A stretch of DNA of 64,000 nt from Macrolepiota albuminosa (GCA_027475525.1 JAMWFC010000077.1:372001-436000); one strand, 5' to 3'; counted from the stretch's first letter, positions 44,566-56,225 are shown. Notes: generated from the letters alone by a model not told the origin. A program made the numbers and translations.

Positions 44566-45124
44566 TTTCTAGACCACTAATATGTTAATCTTGTTCATTC
44601 TCATTAGTAAGTTTATTTCTAGCCATTTGTTTTACATGGAGGTTGAGTGCTCCCCTTTCATATTTAGGGTTGCAAAATGCACTGCACTCTGTCTAGTCCA
44701 ATCTGAAGTTCCCAGGCAAATGCATTCAATGTTTTTACCAAAATTCTGCCCATCTCTATTTAGGGTAGTACATGAGTCTACTTCTTCAAATAGTTGACTA
44801 ACATGCCATGAGCCTTGCCAATCCCTCTCAGGCCATCCTAGGCGTCATGTTTGATGGTGTTGCCATAGTCCCCTCCTGCCCAATCAGAGAAGTAACCATT
44901 GTTGTTGTTATCTTTCTGTTGTGTTTGTGTATCTCTTATAATGTCAGGTAGTGGTTTTAGGTAATGTATCAGGTGTAAGACACTCTTCACTTGAGCAGGA
45001 GCACTGCAAACACAACTCTTATAAATATAATGCCATCTGAGCTCATTCTAGCTCATCTAGGGGGTCCTACTTGGGTTACCTGTCACTCTTGGGCCCAGTA
45101 AATTCACCCTTATAATAAACTCAG

Positions 45125-45745
45125 AAGTTCTTAGACCAGAAGAAGCCAAGGCTGCCTTAACTAAAGCAAAGGATGACATGGCCTGCTACTATGATTGTGG
45201 ACGAACTCCAGCCTCCAAGTACAAGCCTGGAGATTGAGTCTATCTAGATGCCTTTGACATTGCTACTACTCAGCCTTCTCAGAAGCTCTCTCATTTTCAT
45301 CTGGGACCCTTTTCTATGGTAAGGCAAGTAGGCCCACTAGCTTATCAACTCAAGTTGCCTAGTGGAATGAGTTGACTCCATCCAGTCTTCAATGTAGTAA
45401 AGCTCTCTCCTGCACCAGAGGATCCAATTCCAGGTCAACGTCCACAGCCACCCCCTCCTCCAGTTCTGGTAGATAACAAGGAAGAGTACAAAGTGGAGTG
45501 GATCCTAGACAGCCAACTTTTTCGAAACAAGCTTCAGTTCAAGGTCAAGTGGAAGGACTATGGAATCAAGGACATCTCCTGGAAGCCACAAGAAAATGTC
45601 CATGCCCCTGCCTTGGTCCGGGAATTCTATCAACAGCATTCCAATGCTCCCCAGGCAATCAGAGGCCTCTATTCTCTTTCCAAGGGTGGACCAGGCCATC
45701 CAGAACTATTTCTATCCAGCATGTCAAGACACCATGCTCTAAAGA
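45125..45745 (+). pseudogene. Gypsy-3 pol C-terminus with chromodomain
   Basis: Integrase tail (KAKDDMACYYD, PSQKLSHFHLGPF, HPVFNVVKLSP) followed by a well-kept chromodomain (EYKVEWILDSQLFRN, FKVKWKDYGIKDISW). Stops occur at about 45237 (TGA) and 45371 (TGA). It is followed by a purine tract AAAGAGGGGTGA and LTR-X, which shows LTR-X belongs to a chromovirus. The 5' part is lost. Confidence 0.85.
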
Positions 45746-45752
45746 GGGGTGA

Positions 45753-46250
45753 TGTCAGAGGACTCCTCATTTCTTCCTTTTTTCACTCCTTATCTCTTCA
45801 CTCTTCTTTTATTCATTCTCTTATTTCTTCTGACATTATCTCATTTTACTGTTTCTATTCTTTCAACACTATCTGTTAGTACTATTCTCAGCCCTTGAGG
45901 TGCTCTGGTTCTTTAGCTACTATTTAGACAAGTGTGGGCCCCTCAGCACTGCTTCCAGACCGCTTACATAAGCCAGAGTTTGCCAGAGTTTGCCCCTTAT
46001 TTGTGCAATTATTTGTGTAGACAATTTTTGAGTTTTCAAGACTTTGTTGTACTGTACAGTTGTTTCCCATGCTTCAGAGGCTCCATAAGCATCCAACCTG
46101 GCATAGGGAATCCCTAGACTTGTTCTTTTTGGATCTCCCTCTGCCAGGTGAGTAGATATTATGATATTGTCAGTACATACTCTAATACACTTTGGATCTC
46201 CCTCTGCCAGCTGTATGACTGAGCCACAGCCTCTAGAGGTTGCCCTTACA
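45753..46250 (+). repeat. LTR-X, 3' LTR of Gypsy-3
   Basis: 498 bp, TGTCAGAGGACTCC to GCCCTTACA. It contains TTATTTGTGCAATTATTTGTGTAGACAATTTTTGAG, the unoccupied form of the Ngaro-2 insertion site, quoted in parts at 45999-46034. Confidence 0.88.
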
Positions 46251-46780
46251 CTTTCTTTCACAAAGTCTCCCAGTTCACTAAGTCTCACTTCAATCTTCTC
46301 TTCCATTTCTTGGTCTCAGTCTCTTCTCCAATCACCTCTTCCTTATCTCTCTGCCCTCCCTAGCTCCATTTCTCTTTGCCACATCTCAGACTTAGCCCAG
46401 GATCCTGCTTCTTCATCTCTTCAAACTCCAGCACCCCACATACTCCCTAGAGCACCCTCACACCTTACCCAAAACTCTGGAGCTCACACGCTGTTGTCTG
46501 GGGACACTCCATAGACTTTGAGTCCATCTATTAAGAACCTGCTTGTCATTGGAAGCCCCCATTGTCAATGGAACCTGATAAGGGCTCCTTTCATCTGTTG
46601 AAGAATGAATCCATCAAGCTTATGGGGCAGGAATTCTGCATTTTACCCAATTCTGTAACTAATATAATATTTCTGAAGATCTTCATATGCCTGCTAATCC
46701 AGCCTTGACCACTGGCTTTGTCACGTGACATGTTGAAAAATGCTCTTCAGATTCTATAAAATTATGGCTCTATGGCTTAT
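46251..46780 (+). other. C/T-rich flank then start of degraded recombinase
   Basis: A plus-strand Ser/Leu-rich open stretch to 46514 has no known domain; CpG nearly absent. The last part (from about 46600) may be the N-terminal region of the recombinase remnant that follows. Confidence 0.3.
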
Positions 46781-47350
46781 GTCTTTAACCTTCTTTTAAT
46801 CAGGCCCCATGACCAGCTAATGATCTTTGAATAAAATCTTTACAATGGGCAGCCAAATCTCAGGGACTTTCTTTCAAACAACCACTCCAATGTCTACTTT
46901 CTCTCACACATTTACAAACTCTTCATTTACAAACTCTTCATGATAATTTAGACTTTTCCATCCCAAAAAATCTTGCTGTTTGGGCTGCTGCTCTGACAGC
47001 TTTCTGGAGTTGTCACTGATTGGGTCAACTTTTTGTCTTGTCATAAAACAGATTCGATTCTACTTATAATATAACAGTCAACTTTTCTATGTGTACTACT
47101 CATATTTGCAATTATCAAATCCTTACTTTCTATATTCCATGGACTAAAACAACTCATTTTGCAGGCTCTGATTGCAGTCTGATAGATAGACAGGATTTTT
47201 TCTGTCTTATCCAAGCTCTTACAAATCATCTTCAAATTAACAAAATTTCAGATAGATATTCATTGTTCTCATTCTGCACTTCCTCTTCTACTCTGTCATT
47301 TCTGACAAAAAACATGTTACTTGTTGTCATAAATAGTAATTAATTTTCCT
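46781..47350 (+). pseudogene. Degenerate fungal tyrosine recombinase
   Basis: Translated pieces resemble fungal DNA breaking-rejoining enzymes of the Crypton/DIRS type: NLYNGQPNLRDFLSN, IPKILLFGLLL/AVWAAALTAFWSC-like in a second frame near 46965-47005, then ILTFYIPWTKTTHFAGSDC and LIQALTNHLQIN (47115-47240). The catalytic His-x-x-Arg and Tyr blocks are not found downstream. Stops and shifts are frequent. A different family from the recombinase at 56525. Confidence 0.45.
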
Positions 47351-48407
47351 TCTGGAAATTATTTACACTAATTTGTCTATAGACATTTATTTGAACAACC
47401 CTCTCAACAAGGTTCATGGTCATAGTTACAAAATTTGAGACTCTGTAAAATTCCTTTGTGATGGTGTGCCTCCTCACATTGTCATAAAACATAGAGGGTG
47501 GACTTCCCTGTATTTTTTTTATCTACTGAAGGTGTCTTGATACTATTGTTTCAAAAGCTGTTGTTGCTGCTTGGAAATTGGCCTGTCATCAATTTGTGAA
47601 AGAAAACAATCTCTTCAATGTTCTCAATGTCAATTGGTCTGATTTACTTAATCTTTTTCTTTCATAATAATTTTTCTCTTTTTTTTTTTTAAAAAAAAAA
47701 ATCAAATTAAATGTTTTTGCTCTTCTCATCCATCGCTTTTTATTTTCATTATCTTCTTTCTTCATGTACTTTTATACTTCATCATCCACATTACACATCC
47801 TTCCCATCTCATTTTATTTGTTAAATATATATATATATATATATATATAACTTTTTTGTCAAATCATTTCCTGTATTCCTACTCCATATTAATACACCAG
47901 AGGCATTTTCCAGCTCACATGATGAAAAATGACTTCAGTTCACTTGACCTGTAGGTGTCTTGTACTTGGGTCATATTATGCCTTTGTAGTGTCTTTGTAC
48001 TTGATCTGTTTCAATCATCCTTTTGCGAGTCCTTTATCATAATTTTGAAATATATCATTGCTTTCATGACATAACTAATCCAAAGTGACAAAGTGGTCAC
48101 AAAGATTTACAGAAATCTACAGTTGCATGCTCACCACCTTGTTGAATTCATCCACACTGCTACCAGCAGCATCATGGTCATTTCAATACTGCTTCTTGGA
48201 AATGGAGCCACTGATATCCATGTGTGATGTTGACACCATAGTAGCTTTGTAGGGAACACAGGAGTGGGGGATAAAGTTGGAAATACATACATTTCTTGAA
48301 CAAAGACTCAACAAGTACAAAGAATGTTGCGTATACACTTAAAGATAAGATGTCATTATTACAATCCCATTAAGGTGATGCACTCCTTTGTAAAGAATAC
48401 AAAACTA
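47351..48407. other. AT-rich region without a gene
   Basis: Contains a T-run/A-run pair at about 47680-47701, an (AT)n run at about 47825-47850 and several short ATG-led frames. No domain seen. Confidence 0.5.
47825..47850. repeat. AT microsatellite
   Basis: Uninterrupted TA dinucleotides. Confidence 0.9.
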
Positions 48408-48769
48408 CCTGTAGCTACCAAATACCATGCTGAATTAGGCATGGAATTTAGTCATATTCCACACCTAATTCTGCATGCTTTTCCTAGTTTCCCCTTCCTG
48501 CAATAATACAGGCATTATTTCAGACTTCACCATGATGCTGAGCCATTCAGGCACATTGTCAGCAGCCATCAAAGCAACAATCAAACATCATGGATATTGT
48601 TTGGCAATGCCCAGAAATAATACTGATTATTGATCCTGCCCCCTTGCTCATTGTGTCTGATGATGAGCTTACTCCCCTCTTCAAAATTCATTGAAAATAG
48701 TTACACCTATATAGACTATGTTTATTGAATGTAATAAGCGATATAAGTAAAGAAAATATCTAAATTAAA

Positions 48770-49750
48770 TGTCTGAAGAAATCTGGATCACATTATGCAC
48801 TTGTTCAGCCAGCAGGGCCTCGTCATCGTCATTGTCAACACCTCCCTTGTTTTCATTGCTGTCACTACTCTGTGTAATGCTCCCATCTACCTGACATTGC
48901 CACTGCAAAAAGATCTGGTGAGCAATTGTGCTGTCCTTAGTTGCCATAATCTTCTCTTGTTCTTGCAGATACACCTCCTTGTCTTGAATGTACGTGACTA
49001 GTTGTTGAATCTCAGCATTCAAGCAGACAATTTCTTCCTCAGCCTATTGAATCTTGAAATATTCATTTGTCATAATTTGTATGGCCAGCACTGCCCAAGG
49101 ATGTTCACGCACATCTTCACACATGTCTGATAAGAGATTGAAGTCTGCAAGGAAGGCGTATTCTACAATGAGGTCCCAAGAAAGCTTGGGGCATAGCAGA
49201 GAGAGAGCACATGCAGCAACATTATACTTGTCAAGTGCATTTGGCACAAATTGCAATTGTGCCTTGAGAGCCTTGCCAATATGCTTCTGCAACTTGTACC
49301 CTGTTCATACTCAATGTGGTTTTGATGCTACTTCACATGCCCATTTATGTACTTACTTATTTACTTATATCTTCCTTTCTCTTCTTATTCTTTTCCTATT
49401 CTCTAGCCATATTTCATAAAGGTCCATCGAGGCATATCTTTACTGGTATGTCCTTAGCTAGCACTTCTAGCATAGGTGGATGGCAACATAGTAATAGTAA
49501 TACTAGTTGTATTTGAACTTAGTTAACTCAAACATTTTCAAAACAACCAATTGCTCTAGACTATCAAGGCACCATTGGTAGCGATGCTTGGATGCCATCT
49601 CTGCTATTGTGTGCCACTCAGAGTGGGTTTGAATCCATTGTGTTACAATCCCAAGCTTTATTTCAAGGCCTTGAATGATTTTCAGGTTTTTTTCATGATT
49701 TTCCTGTATGTGATGTTGTTCTGTCATATTTTTGTAAGAAATAGAATGAA
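48770..49750 (-). pseudogene. KDZ transposase C-terminal fragments
   Basis: Three minus-strand pieces in order: 49727-49503 (LGIVTQWIQTHSEWHTIAEM, CLDSLEQLVVLKMFEL), 49292-49044 (HIGKALKAQLQFVPNALD, WDLIVEYAFLADFNLL) and 49022-48765 (MNAEIQQLVTYIQDKEVYL plus an acidic tail). Order and spacing match the C-terminal third of KDZ (Kyakuja-Dileera-Zisupton) transposases of mushrooms. The catalytic N-terminal part is absent, so the element cannot move itself. Confidence 0.65.
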
Positions 49751-50179
49751 GGAAAGCATGCCAGATTAGGCATGAATCTGCCTTTGTTGGATAATTTTTG
49801 ATGAATTTTGAAGAGGAGTAAGCTCATTGTTAGACACAATGAGCAAGGGGCAGGATCGATGGTCAGCATTATTTCTGGGCATCGCTGAACAATGTGTTCT
49901 TATTATTACTTTTGATAAACATGGTCTATACAGGTGTAACTATTTTCTGGAATTTTTCCAAGAATTTTTGATGAATTTTGAAGAGGGGAGTGAGCTCATC
50001 ATTGGACATGATGAGCAAGGGGGCAGGATCAATGGCTGACGTTATTTCTGGGCATTGCCAAACAATGTCCATGATGCACTGCTGGAACTGAAAGATGTTT
50101 CCATTGGAAAAAGTGTAAAAGAAACATGTTATACCATTTCCAAAGTGCCAATTTGATATAAAAAGGCACTTTGCTTTGT

Positions 50180-50334
50180 TTAAAGACTTTTTCTTCCAGA
50201 AAATGGCACATGGGAAATGGTATAACATGTTTCTTTTCTACTTTTTCCAATGGAAATTAAAGACTTTTTCTTCCAGAAAATGGCACATGGGAAATGGTAT
50301 AACATGTTTCTTTTCTACTTTTTCCAATGGAAAT
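50180..50334. repeat. Tandem duplication, period 77 bp, near the KDZ end
   Basis: 50180-50256 is repeated exactly at 50257-50333. Confidence 0.92.
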
Positions 50335-50532
50335 ACCTTTCAGCACCAGCAGTGATGTTTGATTGTTGCTTTGATGGCTGCTGACAATGTGCCTGAATGG
50401 CTCAGCACCATGGACCGCAGCCGGGGATATTCTCAAATTTGAAGTCTGAAATAGCACCTGTATTATTGCAGGAAGGGAAAACTAGGAAAAGCACGCCAAA
50501 TTAGGCGTGGTATGTGGTAGCTACAGGTGTAC

Positions 50533-50863
50533 AAAACATGGTACATTTGGGAACTAGGCCGAAGTAGGCGGCTCACCCTCAGTCACACAATATAATGTAG
50601 TACGACTGAGGGGGCTTTCTGTGTATGGAATAATATGTAAATCTATAAAATAAGGTTTGTGGCAAAGACTAGTAAATACCGATCGTGTAGCCACCAGGGC
50701 TTGGGCAAATGCAAAAACATAAGAGAGGTAACTAAAAAGGAAAGACAATCTCGTAAGCAAGAAATATGACGCACAACCATTTTGGGTCGGATGAGTCTTC
50801 GCTCAACACGATCTGATCTGAACATGATATTTGATCTGATTATGTATCGGAGAAATTTCCGAC
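50533..50863. other. Short spacer with CpG-containing DNA
   Basis: Includes GGCTCACCCTCAGTCACACAATATAATG and other Copia-LTR-like words (GACTGAGG). Possibly a small LTR remnant; no gene. Confidence 0.3.
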
Positions 50864-53255
50864 AAAGGAAGGAGACTAGCGCCGAAAGCTTGGTATCATG
50901 AAGTTGACTCGCTATTCGGCTTGTACATTAATTATTGCCATCAACATTGGAAGGTGCTCTGATAACAGACATTATCCATACTGGTGTCGTCGATATCTTT
51001 TCACTAAACGGCATATCAACACGTCCTTCGATTCAAGGCACCATCCTAACTCTTGAGGATGATTAACCGCTTTCCAATGATTGTGAAAGAAGCTCGACCG
51101 CTTTATCGGTTCGCGGTTCGAGTACGAATGGAAATTCCTTGGGATGGCTACACCGAATGGGAGCCCGGGAATTTTAAACGACGTCCCTGTGGAACGTTCA
51201 CAACCCTAGACTTACCTCGTAATACCCTCAGCCACAAGAACGACATCTGGAATGATTTCTTTCCCATCATGGTCCTTCGCTCTTTGGATGGTGAGCGTTG
51301 CAAGGATTGTAGCTATGCCAATCCAAACGTTGTCTTCCCCGAGATAGCGCCCGGGACACTTCCTATATCAATTATTATGAGGAATCCCGACGCGTCTGAA
51401 TCCCAAACCTTCTTCCAAACCCAAATACCGCAGTCGCATATGGTTCTCCTCTGCCCGCAGGTGCTGCAAGGAACCGGGTAGGATCAAAAACAGTAGCATC
51501 TTTATAGATAGAGCTGTCGTAAGTCATTCCCCTGGCCCCCCACAAAAAAAATCAGTGTCAACCAGGATTCAACTTCTCAAAAGGCAAGATCAACCTTGTG
51601 TTTGTGACCACAGTCGCCCCTTTAGGAATCGTCATACCATTGTAAATGTCATCCTCGAGTGCTGTATGGGGTACACCTGTGATTGTCAAAGAGGATTACA
51701 AAGGGAGATTGTAAGAGAAATCAAATCACCTGCGGGAACAGCGTGATTCCACCTAAAAAAGTCAGAGGTCACGATATATGATTTAAGAATTCCTATCACC
51801 TGAGCGTCTCCTGCAAGATACATTCCAAGTATGGGAGCATCTGGCGATCAGTAAATTCAGGAAGGCGATCTCTACCAATCACGCTGTCTATCTCTTCTTG
51901 AGCTTGTGATTGACATTCGGGATATAGAACCATGGCCAGAAGGAAATAGGCAAGTGTAGACGAGGACTATCGAACTGCAGATTGATCTCACGCTGCGATA
52001 CTGAAACCAAGGGTACGCACGGTCTCTGCGCCACCAAGGTATGCAATTGCAGCTGCGTTTTGAATGATTTTGTGATGGCCTTCGAGCTCTTCCTGACATT
52101 GTTCGAGCTGAGTTGTTATAAACGACGGCCTTGCGGTGCCTTTAGCCTGAAAGAGATTGTGTGCTCAGTGGAAGGTCTGTCAAGGATGTGGCTCAATATT
52201 ACACACCATCTGTTCCTTTGCTTGTTCAAAAGGATATTCAAGAAGTCTCTTGAATCTCCAAGATGATCTACGAGCCAATCCGGCATAATAAGCTCCCGGA
52301 AACCAAGAAGGGAAACGTTGGACTATTGTGATGTGTCAACATCTTCAGGGAAGGGCGCATGAACTGGACTTACGAAACGGTAAGAAATCGACGGGAGTGC
52401 CTCCGGGGGGCCCCACTTCTTGTAGTAGATGAGAGCAATCCTCGGCAATCTCGACATAAGGATCGTAATCCGTCTCAACACGATGCCCAAAGATGAGTTC
52501 CATTATGACACCGGTTGAAAACCTGAGGGATGTTTTGGAGTCAATATTCTACACTGAAACACGAAAGTATCAATCCAGGTCACCGTAAACATGATTTCAA
52601 GAAATTCTCAGGTTTAGATAGAAGGTTTTGAGCAAGAATGCGAGCCTCGCGAGCCTGAACCCAATGATACTCCTTGACTTTTTCCTTTCCCAAATACTGT
52701 TGTAACATCTTTCGCTGGCTACGGTATTCTTCACTGTCATCCAGGAAGGCCATCGTTTCTCCAATTCCAAGTCTGCCCATTCAACTAATGATCAGCAAAC
52801 CAATCAAAATGCATGAAGAAAGAAATAAGAACATCTCAAAGATCGGAAGCTTTGGTCTGTTACGATAATTTCCACCTCCTTTGTCGACGATGTCAAACGC
52901 AGCTTGCGCGCTATTCAGAATAATAAAGCATTTGTTGAGAACTTTCAAATGAACAACATCTCCTAATAAAACGAAATTTGTGTTAACGATCATGTTTATT
53001 GATACCAATAGTCACTGACCATAGACTTTGCCCAAATTGTAGAAGTAAATGTCCTGACCAACGGATGGGATCAAGTGTGCATGTCCCATAAATGGGATTG
53101 CAGGTGGACCGGGAGGTAATGTATTACGTTTTGATCTAGCCTTGAGTACGTAAAGGCCAGAAGTGAACAGGACGGCAAGGACAAAACTGAGGTAGGATAC
53201 AGTCATCAAGTGAGGCAGTGTCGATCAGACGAGGTGAGAAATTGTTACAATCTTT
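50864..53255. repeat. Segmental duplication, copy B (P450 locus)
   Basis: Match to 29334-31931 with introns preserved. Begins at AAGGAAGGAGACTAGCGC and ends at GTTACAATCTTT in both copies. Confidence 0.9.
51212..53209 (-). CDS. Cytochrome P450, copy B, possibly intact
   Basis: Same exon plan as copy A. The N-terminal anchor (SYLSFVLAVLFTSGLYVLKA), hinge LPPGPPAIPFMGH, exon joins and K-helix region keep frame. Here the segment before the K-helix reads STLAYFLLAMVLYPECQ, as expected for the family, where copy A is frameshifted. The haem region FGFGRR/KCPGRYLGED is present across an intron. A probable 2.0-kb gene of about 500 residues, bound to the endoplasmic reticulum; substrate unknown. The last 20-30 codons are uncertain: a TAA at 51212-51214 follows GITR, and an alternative spliced end (KIPGLPFGVAIPRN) has one base fewer than in copy A. 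Confidence 0.72.
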
Positions 53256-54292
53256 AATCCGTAACACCTACTATTAGTTGGGAGTTTCAAAATTTTGATC
53301 AAATCATGTATAGTAAGAGATCGACAATACCTCTCAGCAATCAGATTTCTGGAACCTATGCAATAACTTCTGAGTAATACATACTATGCCTACCCTTTAG
53401 TTCGGAGTCCCCTGATGTCACCAAGGTGGCACACCTTAGTAAGATACTGAATTCACTCTCCGCTGCACTGTCGGACCAGGTCTGAAGAGCTTAGCTTATC
53501 AACAAGACGCGAGAGAATTTCAGACTCCGCCTTGCCGCTGAATCGGCAGGCGTGACAACTGACGGGACTCAGCAACAAGACCTTGTCTCATCTCAGACCA
53601 AGTTGGAAACACATTAGGTATCTTATATTAAGTTGTATGTCTTGTTTGAAGTGCTTAGGATGGCTGGTTGTGACAAGACATTTTTTGTCCAGCTCATAGG
53701 GGTGGCATGTGAAGTAAGTCATGTACTGTTGTGTTGGAAAAATGCTGGTTGATGTCCCAAAAGTTGGAGTTTTAAAACATTTGTCACAGATCATAATGCT
53801 GAGCCATACAACCAATTTCATCTCTGCTCTAGCACATTAAAGACACTATTGATACCTGAAGTCATCAACCCTCACAGTGCAGCACAGGAACTCAAGAGTA
53901 TGTATTAGCAAGTACTTAGAAGTAAGTACCAGTATATTCTAGAATTTTTTTGATAACTTTAGAGTAGTTACACTTGCCTTGGCACAGAGCAAAGTGTACA
54001 CCTCATGAAGAAGCTGATGTTACTTGAGTTTTTAGCAGAAGCTTTGTGAGAGGAACCATGTGCTCTGTACTATATAAGACCAGAGAGAGGAAGCAACATG
54101 AGTTTAAAAATGTATATACAGTAGATTAAACAAAACATGTATTGAGCAGACTTTGAACCTGATCTATGTCAAGTCACACAGACTCATGCTTGGATACTTA
54201 GTTCTTTGTATTTTGCATGTCAAAACTCAGAACATTCTTAAATTATGAGTATTACTTCTCTGCAAGGTCTATATGAAATTTCATCCACTGAC
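53256..54292. other. No gene seen
   Basis: 53256-53600 keeps some CpG (CGCTGCACTGTCGG, GACGCGAG) but no long frame. 53600-54290 is AT-rich and CpG-poor with one short minus-strand frame (53821-53588) of no known family. Confidence 0.4.
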
Positions 54293-54781
54293 TGTAAAGG
54301 TGACCTCTGAAAGCTATAGCTCAGTCGCATAACTAGCAGAGGGAGATCCAAAGTGTATCAGAATATATACAAGTAATATCACAACAACTACTTACCTGGC
54401 AGAGAAAGATCTTTTATGCCAGGAATGACACTTCTGTGACCCCAGAAGCATTAAAAACAACTATACAGAACAACAGAAAAGCTAACTCTAACCTAAATAG
54501 TAAAAACTCTGACAATTGCCATCACACAAGCAAGGCAAGAAAACTCTAGATTTTGGAAGTCAGAAAGGAAAACTTTAGTTTATATAAGCTATTAGTTGGC
54601 AGTACTAGAAGGACCATACTTGTCTGAATGATAACCATGAAGCCAGAGCATCTTAGAGACTGAAAGTGGTGCTGATAGATAAAGTTGAGAAAAAAAAGTC
54701 AAGGAGGATCATTACAAGGAGGGAGAACAGGAATCTATAGATGGGAGAAGAGCAATAAAGTGGAAAAAATGAGGAGTCCTG
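54293..54781 (-). repeat. LTR-X copy, minus orientation, old
   Basis: Starts TGTAAAGGTGACCTCTGA and ends AATGAGGAGTCCTG. It is strongly diverged and lacks the last bases of the inverted end. Confidence 0.75.
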
Positions 54782-54925
54782 TAAAAGTAACCTCTGAAAG
54801 CTATGGCTCACACAGCTGGCAGAGGGAAATCCAAAATCTATTTAGTACTAAAACAATCATCTACCATGTAACTATGCACCTGGCAGAGGGAAATTTAAGA
54901 AGAACAAGTGTGAGAATCTTTGTAA
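54780..54925 (-). repeat. LTR-X fragment, minus orientation
   Basis: A second copy begins at TGTAAAAGTAACCTC directly against the first and fades after about 145 bp (GGAAATTTAAGAAGAACAAG). Confidence 0.6.
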
Positions 54926-55072
54926 CTATTGAGTACAAATAGAATGTAACAAGGAGGCTTGTTACATGGGACTTTACTTATTTTTCCTTATCATTTACAT
55001 ATATTTATATATACAAATATATCAAAGAGGTTACACTTAGATAACCTCAATAGTTTTCAACACACACCATAG

Positions 55073-55334
55073 TGTTAAATGCTAGACACTGTAAGCATCT
55101 CAAGTTTGATGACCAACAAAGGGTCAATATACATGTATTTTTTTCATTATATCTTATTTTTAATATAGAGACAGCACAATATATAAACCAACTGACACTG
55201 CATATTACCCTCAGTCAAGTACACATCAACTGAGGATAAGCCTACTTATATATACCAAAATGGCCATTGTACTTACCAATATTCCTACCTAGTGCACAGT
55301 ACTTACTTGTGTCTTAGGGAGCCAACTTCTAATA
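55073..55334 (+). repeat. Copia-3 5' LTR
   Basis: Aligns with the Copia-1 LTR (TGTTxxA start, ACCCTCAGTCAAGTA, CTACCxAGTxCxCAGTACTTACTTGTGT) and is followed by GGTTATGGG. Confidence 0.65.
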
Positions 55335-56039
55335 GGTTATGGGAGAGTGCTGCTTCACATCCTGAAGTTGACAACAAAATTTTTTTGTGGACCTATTATC
55401 CATTTTTGATGGGCTGATGCCCTGGTGTTTTACTGTCTAATTACTGTCTGATTGCTGCATTATTGTGTACACTGCCCATTTAGAGCACACACTGCTCTAC
55501 TATTGTTGTCTATTCTATTTCTGATGCCACCATCAACAGGACCATTGCCTCCTATGCTTATGGATGCTGAGATAGCTGAGCTGCATAGGATTGATAATAC
55601 TGCATCCATGATCTCACAGATCAAAGTCTTGCTCTGTTATGCAGAGGACTTACTGGCAAAAAATGATAGGAAGTAGACATCATGGTCAAAATATATAAAA
55701 CTCAAACTTACTATGTGTGGACTATGAGTATATTTTTGACTCTCTGTCAGGGGACTCCTCATTTCTTCCTTTCTTCACTCCTTATCTCTTCACTCTCCTT
55801 TCATTCATTCTCTTATTTCCTCTGACATTATCTCATTTTACTGTTTCTATTCTTTCAACACTATCTGTTAGTACTATTCTCAGCTCTTGAGGTGCTCTGG
55901 TTCTTTAGCTACCATTCAGACAAGTGTCAGCCCTTCAGCACCACTTCTCTCTTGCTTGCATAAGCCAGAGTTTGTCATAGTTTGCCCCTTATTTGTGCAA
56001 TTGTTTGTGTAGGCAGAATAAGGTAGAGGGCGGGTGGGC

Positions 56040-56225
56040 GAATAAAACTGCAACTACGAAGGCAGTAAATAAAAAACCATCTCGCAGAATGAACCGCAAA
56101 GCAAGAATTCTGTTCAAACGACTAATTGGAGGGAGAGAGACAAACGACTTGCGGTCACGCTAAGGTCACACGTCAAAATACACCCCTCCTGCATGACATG
56201 CCTCCATTTGGAAGGGTGCTATTTC
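56040..56225 (-). repeat. Ngaro-2 terminal repeat (A2)
   Basis: GAATAAAACTGCAACTACG ... GGAAGGGTGCTAT, close match to 61910-62090. Confidence 0.9.

Larger units (their letters stand above)
36188..44900 (-). mobile_element. LINE retrotransposon (Tad/L1-like), split by Copia-2
   Basis: Minus-strand order: endonuclease (about 44565-43765), reverse transcriptase (about 43500-42200) and C-terminal part (42209-41640), then Copia-2, then RNase H (36380-36188). A Gln/Asn-rich stretch near 44930-44800 may be the ORF1 end. Many stops and very low CpG. The 3' end is cut by an LTR-X fragment. Confidence 0.8.
48408..50532 (-). mobile_element. KDZ-type DNA transposon remnant with long inverted ends
   Basis: Sequence from 48410 (CCTGTAGCTACCA, then GCTGAATTAGGCATGG, GCAATAATACAGG, TTGATTGTTGC-type blocks) recurs inverted at 50340-50532. 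A second inverted block (ATTTCTGGGCATTGCC..., TGAATTTTGAAGAGG) links 48600-48690 with 49960-50070 and 49805-49890. Between the ends lie minus-strand pieces of a KDZ transposase. Confidence 0.6.

Noticed and set aside
47680..47701. T-run followed by A-run as a transcription terminator or poly(A) tail
   Set aside because: No element or gene end can be tied to it; low-complexity AT-rich context explains it.
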